From: an uncultured bacterium
GTDB lineage: Bacteria > Verrucomicrobiota > Lentisphaeria > Victivallales > UBA1829
Assembly (NCBI GenBank): GCA_949297765.1
Contig: CASFTV010000010.1
Span: 1 to 64,000 of the forward strand
Length of the DNA stretch: 64,000 nucleotides
Direction of reading: 5' to 3'
The notes under the pieces are model-generated. The model had not been told where the DNA came from and did no database searches. It worked only from the letters and a program-made list of their open reading frames with translations. A program made the position numbers and the translations under genes. Positions 51,238-60,875 of this stretch are shown piece after piece; position 1 is the first letter of the stretch; every line of letters starts with the position of its first letter.

Positions 51238-52623
51238 TCAGGGTTCCCGGATTCCTTCGCTGAGCGCTTTGACAAACGGATTGAGAATGTAGTTGATGAC
51301 CGTCCGTTTGCCGACCTTGATTTCGGCCTTGATCCGCATTCCGGCAAGGAGTGTTGCCCCTTGAGCCCGTCCTTTGAGTTTTCCCGAAATTTTCAGATGA
51401 GCCTGATAGGTTGTACTCATGGAGGTCTTGCTCTGACGTCCCCCGTCGTCGGCATCCTCCATCTGTTCGGCGCTCTGGATGCCCTTGTTGAAGGCGTCCT
51501 GGGAGATGTAGATCACTTCGCCGTCCAGAGTTCCGCACTGCTGGAACGGAAACGCATCCAGTTTGATCCGGGCCTTGTCGCCGAGTTTCACCCAGCCGAT
51601 GTCTTTGGCGGGAATATCCACTTCCGCCTCCAGAGGGACATCGGTCGGGATCAGGGTCACGAGTGCTTCCGCCTCGCGGACGGCGGATCCTTCCTGAAAC
51701 GGCGCAAGTTCATGCACGACGGCGTCGCACGGGGACCGCAGTTCGCTCTGCCGATCCAGCATCGCCGCTTTCGGGATGTCCTTGTTGACCGAGATCAGTT
51801 CCCGTTTCACGTCCACATGCTCCTCCATAATCTGGCGGTTCCAGTCCTTGATGAACGCGTTCTTTTCCGCCAGAATGGTCTGAATCTGCTGGCGGTTTTC
51901 CACGATCTGCACATTCTGCTGGTCGATCTGGATCGCCATTTCGAGGAAGGATACCTGCGTCTGAAGCAGATCCTTCAGCGAGACGATGTTTTTCTTCTGC
52001 AGATCGCTCATCATCTTTTCGATTTTGCCGATGGCGTTTTTCCGTTCCTCGTAACGGGTCAGACTCTCTTCCAGCGCTTTCAGAGTTTTCTGATAGCGCA
52101 CGAGATTTTCATCGTAGGAGCGGATCTTCTCCCGGTAGTAGAGTTTTCGGGCTTCGAAGATTCCGAGCTGGTTCTTCATATCCTGATCCGGCTTTTCCGG
52201 AAGGACGAACGGTTTGTCGTAGCCGACCAGCTCCGCTTCCAGACGCATCTTGTGCGCGTTCAGGCTCTGGCGCTGTTCAAGAAGTTTTCCGTAATCCGAT
52301 TCCGTAAGGGTCGGGTCGAACGTGAAGAGAACCTGTCCTTTTTTCACCTTCTGGCCCGGACGGATGTTCACCGTCTTGATCACGGTTCGTTCATAGGGCT
52401 TCATCGTGATGGTCGGACGGACGGTCGTAAGTTTTCCGTCCGCGGCGACGATCTTGTCCACCTTTGCGAAGCTCGCCCATACGATCAGAAGAAACAGAAG
52501 CGCCACGACCAGAAACCATACAACATGCATCGGAAACGGCGGCCGCTGCGCCTCCAGCATAATGGCGTCCGGCTGAAACTCCTCCGCCTCTCTCAGTGTT
52601 TTTGTCGTATTAAATTTCATCAT
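51238..52623 (-). CDS. HlyD-type membrane fusion protein of a type I secretion system
   Basis: A 461-residue protein with one membrane helix (MHVVWFLVVALLFLLIVWASF, about 32-52). It then shows VDKIVAADGKLTTV and IKTVNIRPGQKVKKGQVLF, typical HlyD-family boxes, and a long coiled coil (about 110-310; LEESLTRYEERKNAIGKIEK, TILAEKNAFIKDWNRQ). The C-terminal half-lipoyl and barrel part (SELRSPCDAVVHELAPF, VKLGDKARIKLDAFPF) ends the protein. It links the ABC exporter at 52610 to an outer-membrane channel, which is not encoded here. The start (tandem ATGs at 52623 and 52620) overlaps the exporter's end, which indicates coupled translation. Confidence 0.93.
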   Translation of the reverse strand: MMKFNTTKTLREAEEFQPDAIMLEAQRPPFPMHVVWFLVVALLFLLIVWASFAKVDKIVAADGKLTTVRPTITMKPYERTVIKTVNIRPGQKVKKGQVLFTFDPTLTESDYGKLLEQRQSLNAHKMRLEAELVGYDKPFVLPEKPDQDMKNQLGIFEARKLYYREKIRSYDENLVRYQKTLKALEESLTRYEERKNAIGKIEKMMSDLQKKNIVSLKDLLQTQVSFLEMAIQIDQQNVQIVENRQQIQTILAEKNAFIKDWNRQIMEEHVDVKRELISVNKDIPKAAMLDRQSELRSPCDAVVHELAPFQEGSAVREAEALVTLIPTDVPLEAEVDIPAKDIGWVKLGDKARIKLDAFPFQQCGTLDGEVIYISQDAFNKGIQSAEQMEDADDGGRQSKTSMSTTYQAHLKISGKLKGRAQGATLLAGMRIKAEIKVGKRTVINYILNPFVKALSEGIREP

Positions 52624-55294
52624 CTTCGGTCCCCATCTGCTGACGCCAGAATTCTGCATAAATGCCGTTCCGGCCGATTAATTCCCGGTGTGTTCCGCTT
52701 TCCACCAATTCGCCTTTGTCCATCACCACGATCTTGTTGGCCCGGCAGAGAATGGAGAGCCGGTGGGAGATGATGAACACCGTCCGGTTGCGGGCGATCA
52801 TTTTCAGATTCCGCCGGACAAGCGTTTCGCTTTCCGGGTCGAGTGCGCTGGTGGCCTCGTCGAAGATCAGCACCCGCGGATTCGGAAGAAGGGCGCGGGC
52901 GATGGCAAGCCGCTGCCGCTGGCCGCCGGAAAGGTTGGAGGCATTCTCTTCCAGAATGGAATCGTAGCCTTTCGGCATCTTCTGGATGAATTCATCGGCG
53001 CCCGCCATCCGGGCCGCGTAGATGACCTCCTCCATCGACGCCTCCTTCTTCGTGAGCGTCAGGTTCTCCCGTACCGTGCCGTAGAAGAAGTAGTTGTCCT
53101 GCAGCACGATTCCGATGTTGGAGCGCAGGGAAGAGCGGTCGATTTCCCGGATGTCGATTCCGTCAAACTTGATGATGCCCGCCTGAAGCGGATAGAGTCC
53201 CTGGATCAGCTTGGTCAGCGTCGTTTTCCCGGAACCGGACCGCCCGACGAGTCCGACGGTCGTTCCCGGTGCAATGTGAAGGTTGCAGTCTTTGATCACG
53301 CGCGGTCCGTCCAGCGTGTACTGGAAGGAGACGTTCTCAATGGAGATCTCTCCCCGCAGCTGGTGGTGCAGCGATCCGCCCACCTGTTCTCCCGGGCAGT
53401 TCATCACCACGCCGAGCATCTTCACCGACAGCGCGGTCTGCTGATACTCATGCACCAGCCCAACGATCCGCACCAGCGGCGCCGTCACCCGTCCGGACAG
53501 CATCTGGAACGCGATCAGCGCTCCGACCGACAGCGTCCCGTCGAACACCGATTTCGCCCCGAACCAGATGATGGCGACAAACATCGCCTTTTCCAGAAAA
53601 TTACTCAGCGTCCGTGCGGTCATCGAGATCTTCGCCACCCGGAAGTAACGGGTGATCGCATACGCCGCCGTGTCGTTCCATTTCCTCTGCTGACTGGGTT
53701 CCAGCGCAAGCGATTTGACGGTCCGGATTCCGTGGATTGTCTCCACCAGCATTCCCTGCCGCTTCCCTTCCGCCAGATACAGCTCCTCCAGACGGATCTG
53801 GAACGGTTTAATCAGCGCCGCAATCACCAGCGCCATCGCAAACGTGAACGCCAGAACCACAATCGTCAGCTTCACACTGTAAAACAGCAGAAACGGGAGA
53901 AACACCACCAGCGAAAGCAGTTCCAGCGCCGAAAAGAAAAGACTGCCCGAAAGAAACGAGCGGATCTTCTCCGTCTGCTGCATGTGCTTGATCAGAACGC
54001 CCGAAGCAATTCTCTCGTAGAAATCCACCGGAAGACTCAGCAGCTTGGCAAATGTCCGCGTCGCAAGACGGATGTCGATCCGGTTTGTCGCAAACAGCAG
54101 AAAATAGTTCTCCAGATATTCCAGCGCCGCATTGAACAGAAGCATCACCGATACGCCGATTCCGAGAACTGTCAGCGTATTGTAGCTTTCGTGAACAAGC
54201 ACCTTGTCCACGACCAGCTGGAAGAAGATCGGGATCGCAAGTCCGATGATGCTCATCGAGATGATCGCCACCGCCACCTGTCCCAGAAGAACTCGCTGAC
54301 GGAAAAATTCCGGAATGAACCAGCGAAGTCCGAACGGCTGGTTTTCCTCCAGAAGCGAATAGCGTTTCTTGAGCAGCATCACTTCCCCGGAAAGCTCGGT
54401 CCGGAAATATTCCTCGTCGACAAACTCGATCTTGGGCTTGTGTCCCTCTTTTGCGACGGGATCCCAGATGGCGAGCTGCTGCTTCAGTTCCGGTCCTTTC
54501 GCATCGTTTTTCTTCTGCTCCTCCGGTGTTTCGACGGTGACCTGCGGACTTCCCGCTTCGGCGGTCAATTCCGGTGCGGACGGCGTCTCTTCCGCCGCAA
54601 CCTGCCGCACTCCGCAGAGGACGATTGCGGTGCCGTCCTTCTTGAATGCGATTGCCGGATAGGCCGCGCCGATTCCCGGAAGTTTCTTCCAGGTGACCCG
54701 GATGATTTTTGTCCCGAAATCCTGATCGTCCGCCATCTTCCGGAGAAGGCGGCGGGCTGGTTCATCCTCGGAGATCGCATAGTCGTGGAGGAGTCTTCCC
54801 ACGTCGGTGTCTCCCCCGTGATGTTTCACGATCGCGGAGAGGCAGTAGAGTGCGGTGTGGCGTCCGTCCGCGGAGCATCCTGCAAGTTCGATCTTGATGA
54901 AAATGGCGTTTCCTCCCCATGCGGAGCTCAGCTGGTCGCGCGTGAGGAAGATCATCTTTCCCTGGGTTTTGCCGAGCGGATCGAAAACGGCGAACCGCTC
55001 TTCCGAGACCCCCTGCGAAACGCGGCTCCGCAATCCGAGATAGAGAACCCAGTTTCCGTTGTTGAGACACAGAAGAACGGGCGCTCCGAAATAGGAGGCC
55101 AGCTCGTCCGCGTTGGCGTCGCTGCGCTGTTCGGGCGAAAGACGCAGTTTGGTCGCAAGCTCGATCCCGAGCGCCATCGCGTCATCGGAATCGGTCGGAC
55201 AGGACTGGAGAAACGCCTCCAGTTCCGTCCCGCGCGGAAGCATCCTGGATACCTCGCGCAGACATGATAGTAACGTTTCTGTTTGTTGTGACAT
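52610..55294 (-). CDS. type I secretion ABC transporter with two degenerate C39-like domains
   Basis: An 894-residue exporter. Residues about 30-135 and 140-310 each resemble a C39 peptidase fold. The first has PVLLCLNNGNWVLYLGLR and FDPLG. The second has HTALYCLSAIVKHHGGDTD and WDPVA, where the usual catalytic Cys of C-G-L-A-C-L is Thr147 and the catalytic His region reads PAIAFKKDGTAIVL. Both are therefore non-cleaving C39-like domains as in HlyB. The membrane domain (about 320-600; VAIISMSIIGLAIPIFFQLV) is followed by the ATPase with GRSGSGKT, LSGGQRQRLAIARALL and VLIFDEATSALD. It probably exports a large substrate without removing a leader. It is in operon with a 97-aa protein and the HlyD adaptor. 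Confidence 0.93.
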   Translation of the reverse strand: MSQQTETLLSCLREVSRMLPRGTELEAFLQSCPTDSDDAMALGIELATKLRLSPEQRSDANADELASYFGAPVLLCLNNGNWVLYLGLRSRVSQGVSEERFAVFDPLGKTQGKMIFLTRDQLSSAWGGNAIFIKIELAGCSADGRHTALYCLSAIVKHHGGDTDVGRLLHDYAISEDEPARRLLRKMADDQDFGTKIIRVTWKKLPGIGAAYPAIAFKKDGTAIVLCGVRQVAAEETPSAPELTAEAGSPQVTVETPEEQKKNDAKGPELKQQLAIWDPVAKEGHKPKIEFVDEEYFRTELSGEVMLLKKRYSLLEENQPFGLRWFIPEFFRQRVLLGQVAVAIISMSIIGLAIPIFFQLVVDKVLVHESYNTLTVLGIGVSVMLLFNAALEYLENYFLLFATNRIDIRLATRTFAKLLSLPVDFYERIASGVLIKHMQQTEKIRSFLSGSLFFSALELLSLVVFLPFLLFYSVKLTIVVLAFTFAMALVIAALIKPFQIRLEELYLAEGKRQGMLVETIHGIRTVKSLALEPSQQRKWNDTAAYAITRYFRVAKISMTARTLSNFLEKAMFVAIIWFGAKSVFDGTLSVGALIAFQMLSGRVTAPLVRIVGLVHEYQQTALSVKMLGVVMNCPGEQVGGSLHHQLRGEISIENVSFQYTLDGPRVIKDCNLHIAPGTTVGLVGRSGSGKTTLTKLIQGLYPLQAGIIKFDGIDIREIDRSSLRSNIGIVLQDNYFFYGTVRENLTLTKKEASMEEVIYAARMAGADEFIQKMPKGYDSILEENASNLSGGQRQRLAIARALLPNPRVLIFDEATSALDPESETLVRRNLKMIARNRTVFIISHRLSILCRANKIVVMDKGELVESGTHRELIGRNGIYAEFWRQQMGTEDDEI

Positions 55295-55327
55295 GGTGGT
55301 TTTTTCCGGCTGAAACGGTTGAGTGTG

Positions 55328-55621
55328 TTACTGGAAATTCGGTGAGACCGAGACCTCCGGCTTTCCGGAGTTCCCGCCCTCCCGGCTGCGCTGGACGATG
55401 CCTGCCTCTTCCAGTTTCCGGACCAGGCTTTCCATCGTGGAAAAGGCCTTCACAAATCCCTGCGGCGTCATGATCAGTTCTCCCGTGATCTCGTGGGGAT
55501 TGGGTGCCTGCGGATCGTGTTTTGTATTCACCAGAATATTATAGAGCTCCATGCGGATCATTCCGTCCGTCAGGCTGACCGACTCCATTCCGTCGGCAAA
55601 AATGCGTTTCCGTTCCGTCAT
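55328..55621 (-). CDS. small conserved-looking protein upstream of the type I secretion genes
   Basis: A 97-residue soluble protein from ATG 55621 (TERKRIFADGMESVSLTDGM). It continues MIRMELYNILVNTKHDPQ and ITGELIMTPQGFVKAFSTME, then LVRKLEEAGIV, and ends in a Gly/Ser-rich tail. The size and the pattern of a beta sheet followed by a helix containing a (M)TPQ...K motif recall DUF3467-like proteins, but I cannot confirm this. It precedes the ABC transporter by 33 bp in one operon, so it may be an accessory factor or a substrate chaperone. There is no glycine-glycine leader, so a peptide substrate is unlikely. Confidence 0.7.
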   Translation of the reverse strand: MTERKRIFADGMESVSLTDGMIRMELYNILVNTKHDPQAPNPHEITGELIMTPQGFVKAFSTMESLVRKLEEAGIVQRSREGGNSGKPEVSVSPNFQ

Positions 55622-55660
55622 TGTTTCAATCCTTCTTCTTTCCATACCCTCAGAGTCTTT

Positions 55661-55690
55661 ATAATAGCATTACTTCCTTCAAAAGTCTAA
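55661..55690 (-). promoter_or_regulatory. putative promoter of the type I secretion operon
   Basis: On the minus strand TTAGAC (55690-55685), 18 bp and TATTAT (55666-55661), about 40 nt before the ATG. The match is moderate. Confidence 0.4.
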
Positions 55691-55761
55691 TTTTTTCCTG
55701 AAAAAAAAGGGGATTTGCATCTCTTTGTTCCGGATTTGTTTTCCGGATCTGCTGTCTGCGG

Positions 55762-55798
55762 AAAAAAACGGGCCGCGGGAGAGGGATCCCGCGGCCCG
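55762..55798 (-). terminator. rho-independent terminator after the 55822 gene
   Basis: A 12-bp perfect GC-rich stem (55769-55780 with 55787-55798, loop 6 nt) is followed in the minus direction by seven T residues (55768-55762). It ends the long sugar operon. Confidence 0.88.
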
Positions 55799-55821
55799 GA
55801 TGCCGTTCGGATGGAGAACGG

Positions 55822-58800
55822 TTACGGTCTTTTCCCGTCTTCCGGACGGACGGCCTTTTTCAGCCGTTCGGAAGAGGCGGTCAGCTCTTTGATGAGACTT
55901 TCTTTGCTGCAGCGGGAGAGCTGGTTGCCGCCGAGCCAGTCGATGACGTTCTGGAGGAACTGAAGGTTGTCCGCCGCCTCGACCCGGACCGGAGAAAGCC
56001 ACAGGCTGTCGCCGGCCACGACGATGCGTCCTTTCCCGAATTCGCCCGCCGCGACAACGGCCCGGTTTTTCTGCCGGAGATCCTCTCCGGATGCCCGCAC
56101 AACCGCTTTCCACTCCGGTCTGCCGAGATGGAACGCCGAGGTGACAAAGAACTGAATCTCCTTCACATTCGATGTCAGCGGATGGTCGCCCAGGTTCGAT
56201 GCCCGGATCTGCAGAGGATCGCCGAAGCCGCAGCTGCGCGGATTTTCACAGATTCCGTCCTGCACAATCTTGAACTCCGGCGTCAGAATCCGCGAGAGAA
56301 GAATGCTCCGGTTCGAGTTCGGCCGATACGGATTCGACGAACAGAGCAGCAGCAGCGAACCGCCTTCCCGGATGTAGTTCCGCAGCAGCTCGGGAAACTT
56401 CCCGTTCACAAGACGACTGTAAATCAGGGCGCACTCCTCGGCAAGAATCACCATGGAGCACTCCCGGAGCGTCTCTTCCGTCACCTGCCGCGGCGCAAGA
56501 CTCCACGGAGTGAATCCCTGTTTCCGCAGCATTTGCGAAAGGACGGGGAAATAGTCGATTCCATAATCCTTGTCCTCGCTGTCGAGCGCGGTCAGGAACA
56601 GCGCTTTCCGCTTTGCGGTTCCTTCCGGATTCTTCGCGAGAGCCCGGAGGTCCGACAGCAGCTTGACTCGTTCTGCCGAAGGCGCCGCGATGGTCATCGG
56701 CTCCCGGTCCGCCCGCTCAAACAGCAGGACCACCGGCGACTGCGATTCCAGCGTCACATCCAGTCCGTTCTTCAGCAGTTTTTCCGCTCCGTCGACACAG
56801 TGTTTCCCTCCGCGCGCCCACTCCTTTATATTGCGCATCCGCAGCGGAGCGCCCAGAAATGCCTTGTCCGTGAGCCGGACCGACAGTTTGCGCGTTGTTC
56901 CGCCCCAGTTGGTCAGATAGAGCAGGAAACATTCCGGAGTTCCGGCCAGTTTGGTTTCAATGTAGGGGAATTCTCCGTTCGCGGCACAGCCGGTTTCGAC
57001 CGGACGGGTCAGTCCCGCTCCGGCTCCCAGACGGGCGATCAGCGCACTGGCGGAAAACAGGTCGAGACGCGGTGCCACATAGCAGATTTGTCCCCTGCCC
57101 ACTTTTTTCAGCGTGATTGCCGGCGTTCCGTCGGAATAGGTCGCGATCGCCTCCGCTCCGTTGAGCGCGATCCGTTTGCCGGTTTTTCCGCAGAAATCAC
57201 CTTTCTCCAGCGGGTACTCTTTGCCGTCGAAGCGCAGTTTCAATCCGGCGGGAAGGGGGGTGGCGATCTTCCGGATTCCGGCGAATTCCTCCACCGGAAG
57301 CGCACGGTAGTCCTCGTCGCTCCACTTCAGGGAATCGAAGGTGATGACGACGCATGTCCCCGATTCCGCCATTTTCCGCACATTTTCCCAGACCCCTTTC
57401 CGGACCAGCGACGCATACGGGAAAACCGCAAGACGATAGGAGTTCTCCTTCAGACCGGCGAATGACCGGCAGCTCAGCGTGTCGGTCGGGAATCCGGAGA
57501 AGAGCATGGCGCCGAAATAGCTCATGTAGTCCCGGTAGTTCTGCGCGGAGCTGTTCAGCATGCCGCGGAAACTCTCGAACGGATACAGGATCGCCGCCTG
57601 TCCCTGCGGTCCGGCGGCTGCGAGCGCAAGAGGGGCTCCCGCTTCGATTTCCGCCTTGACTTCCGGCATGTAGTAATGCACGTTGGTGTCCCAGTGCCAG
57701 ACCGTGTTGCCCGAAACGCCGTGGATGATGTTCGACCAGAGCATCTGCCGGTAGTTCTCTTCGCCGAACGGCTTGTTCTCGCTGATCATCCGGTCGGAGA
57801 GGAGGTAGAGATAGGAGCGGAGACCTTCGCTGTAGAACCGGGTCCCGTCCACGATCACGGTCAGGATGTTCTCTTTGCCGTAATTCAGGAGTCCGCCGAT
57901 GTCGAACTGATATTTTTTATCCCATCCTGCGACCGTGCCGATTTTTTTCCCGTTCAGCCAGAATTCGCCTTTCTGCGCCACGCCTTTTCCGTGGATGAGA
58001 TACCGCACCGTGCTGTCCAGAAAACTCTGCCGGACCACGCCCGAGGGCATGAAGAATTTGAAGCGGTAGCATCCCCATCCCTTTTGCCCCTTGAACTCCT
58101 CTGTTTCGTCCCATGCGCCGGGAACCGGAATTTTCTTCCAGGAGGAGTCGTCGAAATCGACGGAGAACCATTCCGCGGGAATTTTGTTCCGGTCGGAGAC
58201 CAGATTGAATTTCGCCATTCCGTGAAATTTTCCGAAACAGTTTTTCTCCATCGCTTTCGCGGAACTTCCGGACGCCGCCACGGTCGTCACGATGTTCTCC
58301 GTGTTGATGATGGGGCGCTTGATGTTGTGTGAAAGATAGTCGTGATAGAGGACGGAGTCCAGAATGCTCAGCAGCACGCTGGAGGAGTCCGCGGGCAGCC
58401 CGGCATAGTGGAAGAAGCGGTAGCCGGTGTGGCAGAAATAGATGTCATTGACCTTGGCCGCCAGTTCCGGATCGACCGCCGCATAGCCGTCGAAATAATG
58501 GCTCTGCATCCGGCAGTCGTAGGTGAAGGGGGCATCGAAATGTTTCCGGAGCAGGCCTTTCACCCGTGCGGCTCCGGAGGCAAAATCCTCGCGCAGGAAC
58601 TCCAGCCAGTCGTAATAGTTTCCCGGACGGCTGTTGTAAATATGGTTGAGAACCGAAAGCCGGGCGCTCCAGTCCATCGCCAGCTTCAGTTCTTTGAGAT
58701 GGGTCGGCGCAACCTCGTCCCAGCTCCTGAAAGAGGTCCCCCAGACCTGATTGGCTTTTTCCAGCGTGCCGTATTTGGCGCGGACAAACGCGGAAAACGC

Positions 58801-59982
58801 CTTCAGCGGACGTTCATGGGTGGGGGTGTAGCCGGGTTCGCGCAGAATTTCATAGGTCAGCAGAGGAAGGCGGCCGAAATAGAGACGGTCGTTTTCAAAT
58901 GTGCTCTCATAGAGCTTCCCCGCAGTTCCGGAATGCATGTCCAGACTCATCGAGTGATTCCCCGTGATATAGAACTCGCCGATCTCCGGATGCTTCTTCC
59001 GCAGCGGATAGAACGGAGAATACTCATACGACTGCGCAATGCACAGCTGCGGCAGCATCCGGTTGCGGAGAACTTCCGTCATGTAACTGAAGACATAGGA
59101 ACGGTTTTCAAACCCGATTTCCACCTGTTTCTGCGGATTTTCGACCGCCCGGATCCCGTCTCCGTGATGCACCGCGATGTAATCATATCCGAGAAGGCCG
59201 CGAAGCCAGAGCGAATTGACCGTCCATTCCGAGCAGAGCGTTCCGAGATAGTAGTGGATTTTTCCGTTTTTGCGGAGGAAGCGTCCGTCGACTTCCAGCG
59301 TGTAGGGCGCGTCGGGGATGACACGCGCTTCGGAGGGCGGTGTCACTCGGGCCGGCGGTGGATTGATCTTCACGTCCCTGCGCACCTCCGCTTTCGGCAC
59401 GGCTTTGCCCTGAAGCTGAAGAGCGATGGAACTTACACTCAGTTTCTCCGAGCCGGGCCAGTGCATGATGACAACGCCGGCATACGTTTTCTCCGAAAGA
59501 AGCTCTCTGGAAAGAGTCCATTCCATCGAAGCGTTGCGCCAGGTGCTGCTCTTCGGCAGGACAAAATCCAGCTTGATTCCGCCGCCGGCGGATGTCCGGA
59601 GCAGAACCATCTCCTTCTTCGCATTGAGTCGGAAAAAGCGGATCTGAATCATTCCGCCTCCCCGGTGGCGGACCGTCAGACGCAGTTTGCGCGGCCCGTC
59701 CTGCGGCAGTGCGAACGGCGTGTTTTCCGCCTGGATCAGTCCCTTCGGCGGAACGGCAAAGGAGAGATTCAATGTTCCGTTCTCTCCGGCATCCTTTTTC
59801 CATTCGACCGTGCCTCTGGCACCGTCGAAAAAGCCGGGATTCCAGTTCGACGCGGAACTCCCGCTTCCTTCGCGGAAGTCGCCGTTCCGGATCAGATTTT
59901 CTCCCCACTCCCCGTCGGCCGCACAGCAGAGCTGCGCCGCCAGAAGCAGGCCGGAGAGCCAGGCGTGACGAAATAAATTCAT
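55822..59982 (-). CDS. large exported GH42-like glycosidase with binding modules
   Basis: A 1386-residue protein from ATG 59982 (AAGGAG upstream) with signal peptide MNLFRHAWLSGLLLAAQLCCA. Order: carbohydrate-binding jelly-roll (about 25-200; NLIRNGDF, WNPGFFDGARG); TIM-barrel region (about 220-560) with YDYIAVHHGDGIR, LLTYEILREPGYTP and FSAFVRAKYGTLEKANQVWG, the GH42 signature; an inserted GH2-type sugar-binding domain (about 600-760; SVDFDDSSWKKIPVPGAWDE); a Rossmann-like trimerisation part (SYRLAVFPYASLVRKGVWE); and a last GATase/ThuA-like domain (KALFLTALDSEDKDYGIDYF, GGSLLLLCSSNPYRP). The acid/base Glu is likely in YEILREPG. It is the last gene of the operon from 63514 and shares its first module with the gene at 60198. 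Confidence 0.72.
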   Translation of the reverse strand: MNLFRHAWLSGLLLAAQLCCAADGEWGENLIRNGDFREGSGSSASNWNPGFFDGARGTVEWKKDAGENGTLNLSFAVPPKGLIQAENTPFALPQDGPRKLRLTVRHRGGGMIQIRFFRLNAKKEMVLLRTSAGGGIKLDFVLPKSSTWRNASMEWTLSRELLSEKTYAGVVIMHWPGSEKLSVSSIALQLQGKAVPKAEVRRDVKINPPPARVTPPSEARVIPDAPYTLEVDGRFLRKNGKIHYYLGTLCSEWTVNSLWLRGLLGYDYIAVHHGDGIRAVENPQKQVEIGFENRSYVFSYMTEVLRNRMLPQLCIAQSYEYSPFYPLRKKHPEIGEFYITGNHSMSLDMHSGTAGKLYESTFENDRLYFGRLPLLTYEILREPGYTPTHERPLKAFSAFVRAKYGTLEKANQVWGTSFRSWDEVAPTHLKELKLAMDWSARLSVLNHIYNSRPGNYYDWLEFLREDFASGAARVKGLLRKHFDAPFTYDCRMQSHYFDGYAAVDPELAAKVNDIYFCHTGYRFFHYAGLPADSSSVLLSILDSVLYHDYLSHNIKRPIINTENIVTTVAASGSSAKAMEKNCFGKFHGMAKFNLVSDRNKIPAEWFSVDFDDSSWKKIPVPGAWDETEEFKGQKGWGCYRFKFFMPSGVVRQSFLDSTVRYLIHGKGVAQKGEFWLNGKKIGTVAGWDKKYQFDIGGLLNYGKENILTVIVDGTRFYSEGLRSYLYLLSDRMISENKPFGEENYRQMLWSNIIHGVSGNTVWHWDTNVHYYMPEVKAEIEAGAPLALAAAGPQGQAAILYPFESFRGMLNSSAQNYRDYMSYFGAMLFSGFPTDTLSCRSFAGLKENSYRLAVFPYASLVRKGVWENVRKMAESGTCVVITFDSLKWSDEDYRALPVEEFAGIRKIATPLPAGLKLRFDGKEYPLEKGDFCGKTGKRIALNGAEAIATYSDGTPAITLKKVGRGQICYVAPRLDLFSASALIARLGAGAGLTRPVETGCAANGEFPYIETKLAGTPECFLLYLTNWGGTTRKLSVRLTDKAFLGAPLRMRNIKEWARGGKHCVDGAEKLLKNGLDVTLESQSPVVLLFERADREPMTIAAPSAERVKLLSDLRALAKNPEGTAKRKALFLTALDSEDKDYGIDYFPVLSQMLRKQGFTPWSLAPRQVTEETLRECSMVILAEECALIYSRLVNGKFPELLRNYIREGGSLLLLCSSNPYRPNSNRSILLSRILTPEFKIVQDGICENPRSCGFGDPLQIRASNLGDHPLTSNVKEIQFFVTSAFHLGRPEWKAVVRASGEDLRQKNRAVVAAGEFGKGRIVVAGDSLWLSPVRVEAADNLQFLQNVIDWLGGNQLSRCSKESLIKELTASSERLKKAVRPEDGKRP

Positions 59983-60197
59983 AGGATCAATCTCCTTCCA
60001 TTCACATGACAAACTTGAGCGGACGGGAGTTCCCTGTCCGTATTTTTTTATGAATCGCGATGCCGGGGATCTTCAGTTGCCGGCCGAGGGATTCCGGAGT
60101 TTCCCGGAGGGGGAAACTTGCCGACTTCCGGGGAGGGCGGCCGAGGGAAGACGCGTCTCCCCGGAAAGGGGTGGTGTCGGATGCCGTGATCCGGAGT

Positions 60198-60821
60198 TCA
60201 GGGCTGAGCGGGCTTTGCCGCAGGAGCTGCCGGGGCGGTCGGAACTTTATTGAACTGAAGCGAAACCGAAGAGACTTTCAGCTCCGTCTTGCTCGCCCAG
60301 GACATGATGACGACATTTGCAAACAGATTCTGCGCAAGACGTTCCTTGGAAAGCGTCCACTCCGAAACGGTTTTCGTCCATCCTGTTCCCGGCTTCAGGA
60401 CCTGCTCCAGCTTGACCGGGCTTCCGTCTTCCCGTTTGAGCCATGTGAGACCCTTGCCTTTTTCCACGGAGAAGAAACGGATCTAGATGAGTCCGCCGCC
60501 GTTGTGTTCCGTCGCAAGACGGATGCGGCGCGGCCCGTTCACCGGAAGACGGAACGGTTTGCTCTCCACCTGAATCAGTCCTTTTGCCGGTGCGGCGAAT
60601 TTTACCAGAAGGGCATTCGGATGCGCGGCGTCGCCGCCGGAAATCCGCTCGACGGATCCTTTTGCCCCGTCGAAGAATCCGGGATTCCATCCCTCCGCCG
60701 TTGTGCCGCCCTGTGCGAAGGTGCCGTTCTGGACCAGCGAGTTCTCCCACTGGGTTTCCGCCGCGGCCTGAAGGGTGAATGCCAGAGCTCCGAACAGAAG
60801 AAGTTTCTTATAAACGTTCAT
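60198..60821 (-). pseudogene. exported carbohydrate-binding-like protein with in-frame amber codon
   Basis: A 207-codon reading frame broken only by TAG at 60485-60483. Before it: a signal peptide (MNVYKKLLLFGALAFTLQAAA) and a binding-module start (ENSLVQNGTFAQGG, WNPGFFDGAKGSVE, NGPRRIRLATEHNGGGLI). After it: IRFFSVEKGKGLTWLKRE, WTLSKERLAQNLFANVVIMS and a proline/alanine tail. The N-terminal module of the neighbour at 55822 reads GGGMIQIRFFRLNAKKE across the same place, so the stop replaces Gln (CAG to TAG). Either it is a recent nonsense pseudogene, or the stop is suppressed, or the base is wrong. The remaining frame is intact, which argues for a recent event. It is cotranscribed between the pseudopilin and the large glycosidase. 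Confidence 0.8.
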
Positions 60822-60875
60822 GGTGCTTTCCTTTCTTTTTGCATGTTTTTGTTTTATCGGTTGATATCCTGTTGA

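Noticed and set aside
52688-55267. A long plus-strand open frame of about 860 codons
   Set aside because: It is antisense to the ABC transporter, whose Walker and signature motifs prove the minus strand codes.
60013-60197. Possible small gene or RNA between the binding protein and the large glycosidase
   Set aside because: It contains only short GC hairpins such as GTTTCCC..GGGGAAAC and CCCC..GGGG with no T run, codon signal or promoter.
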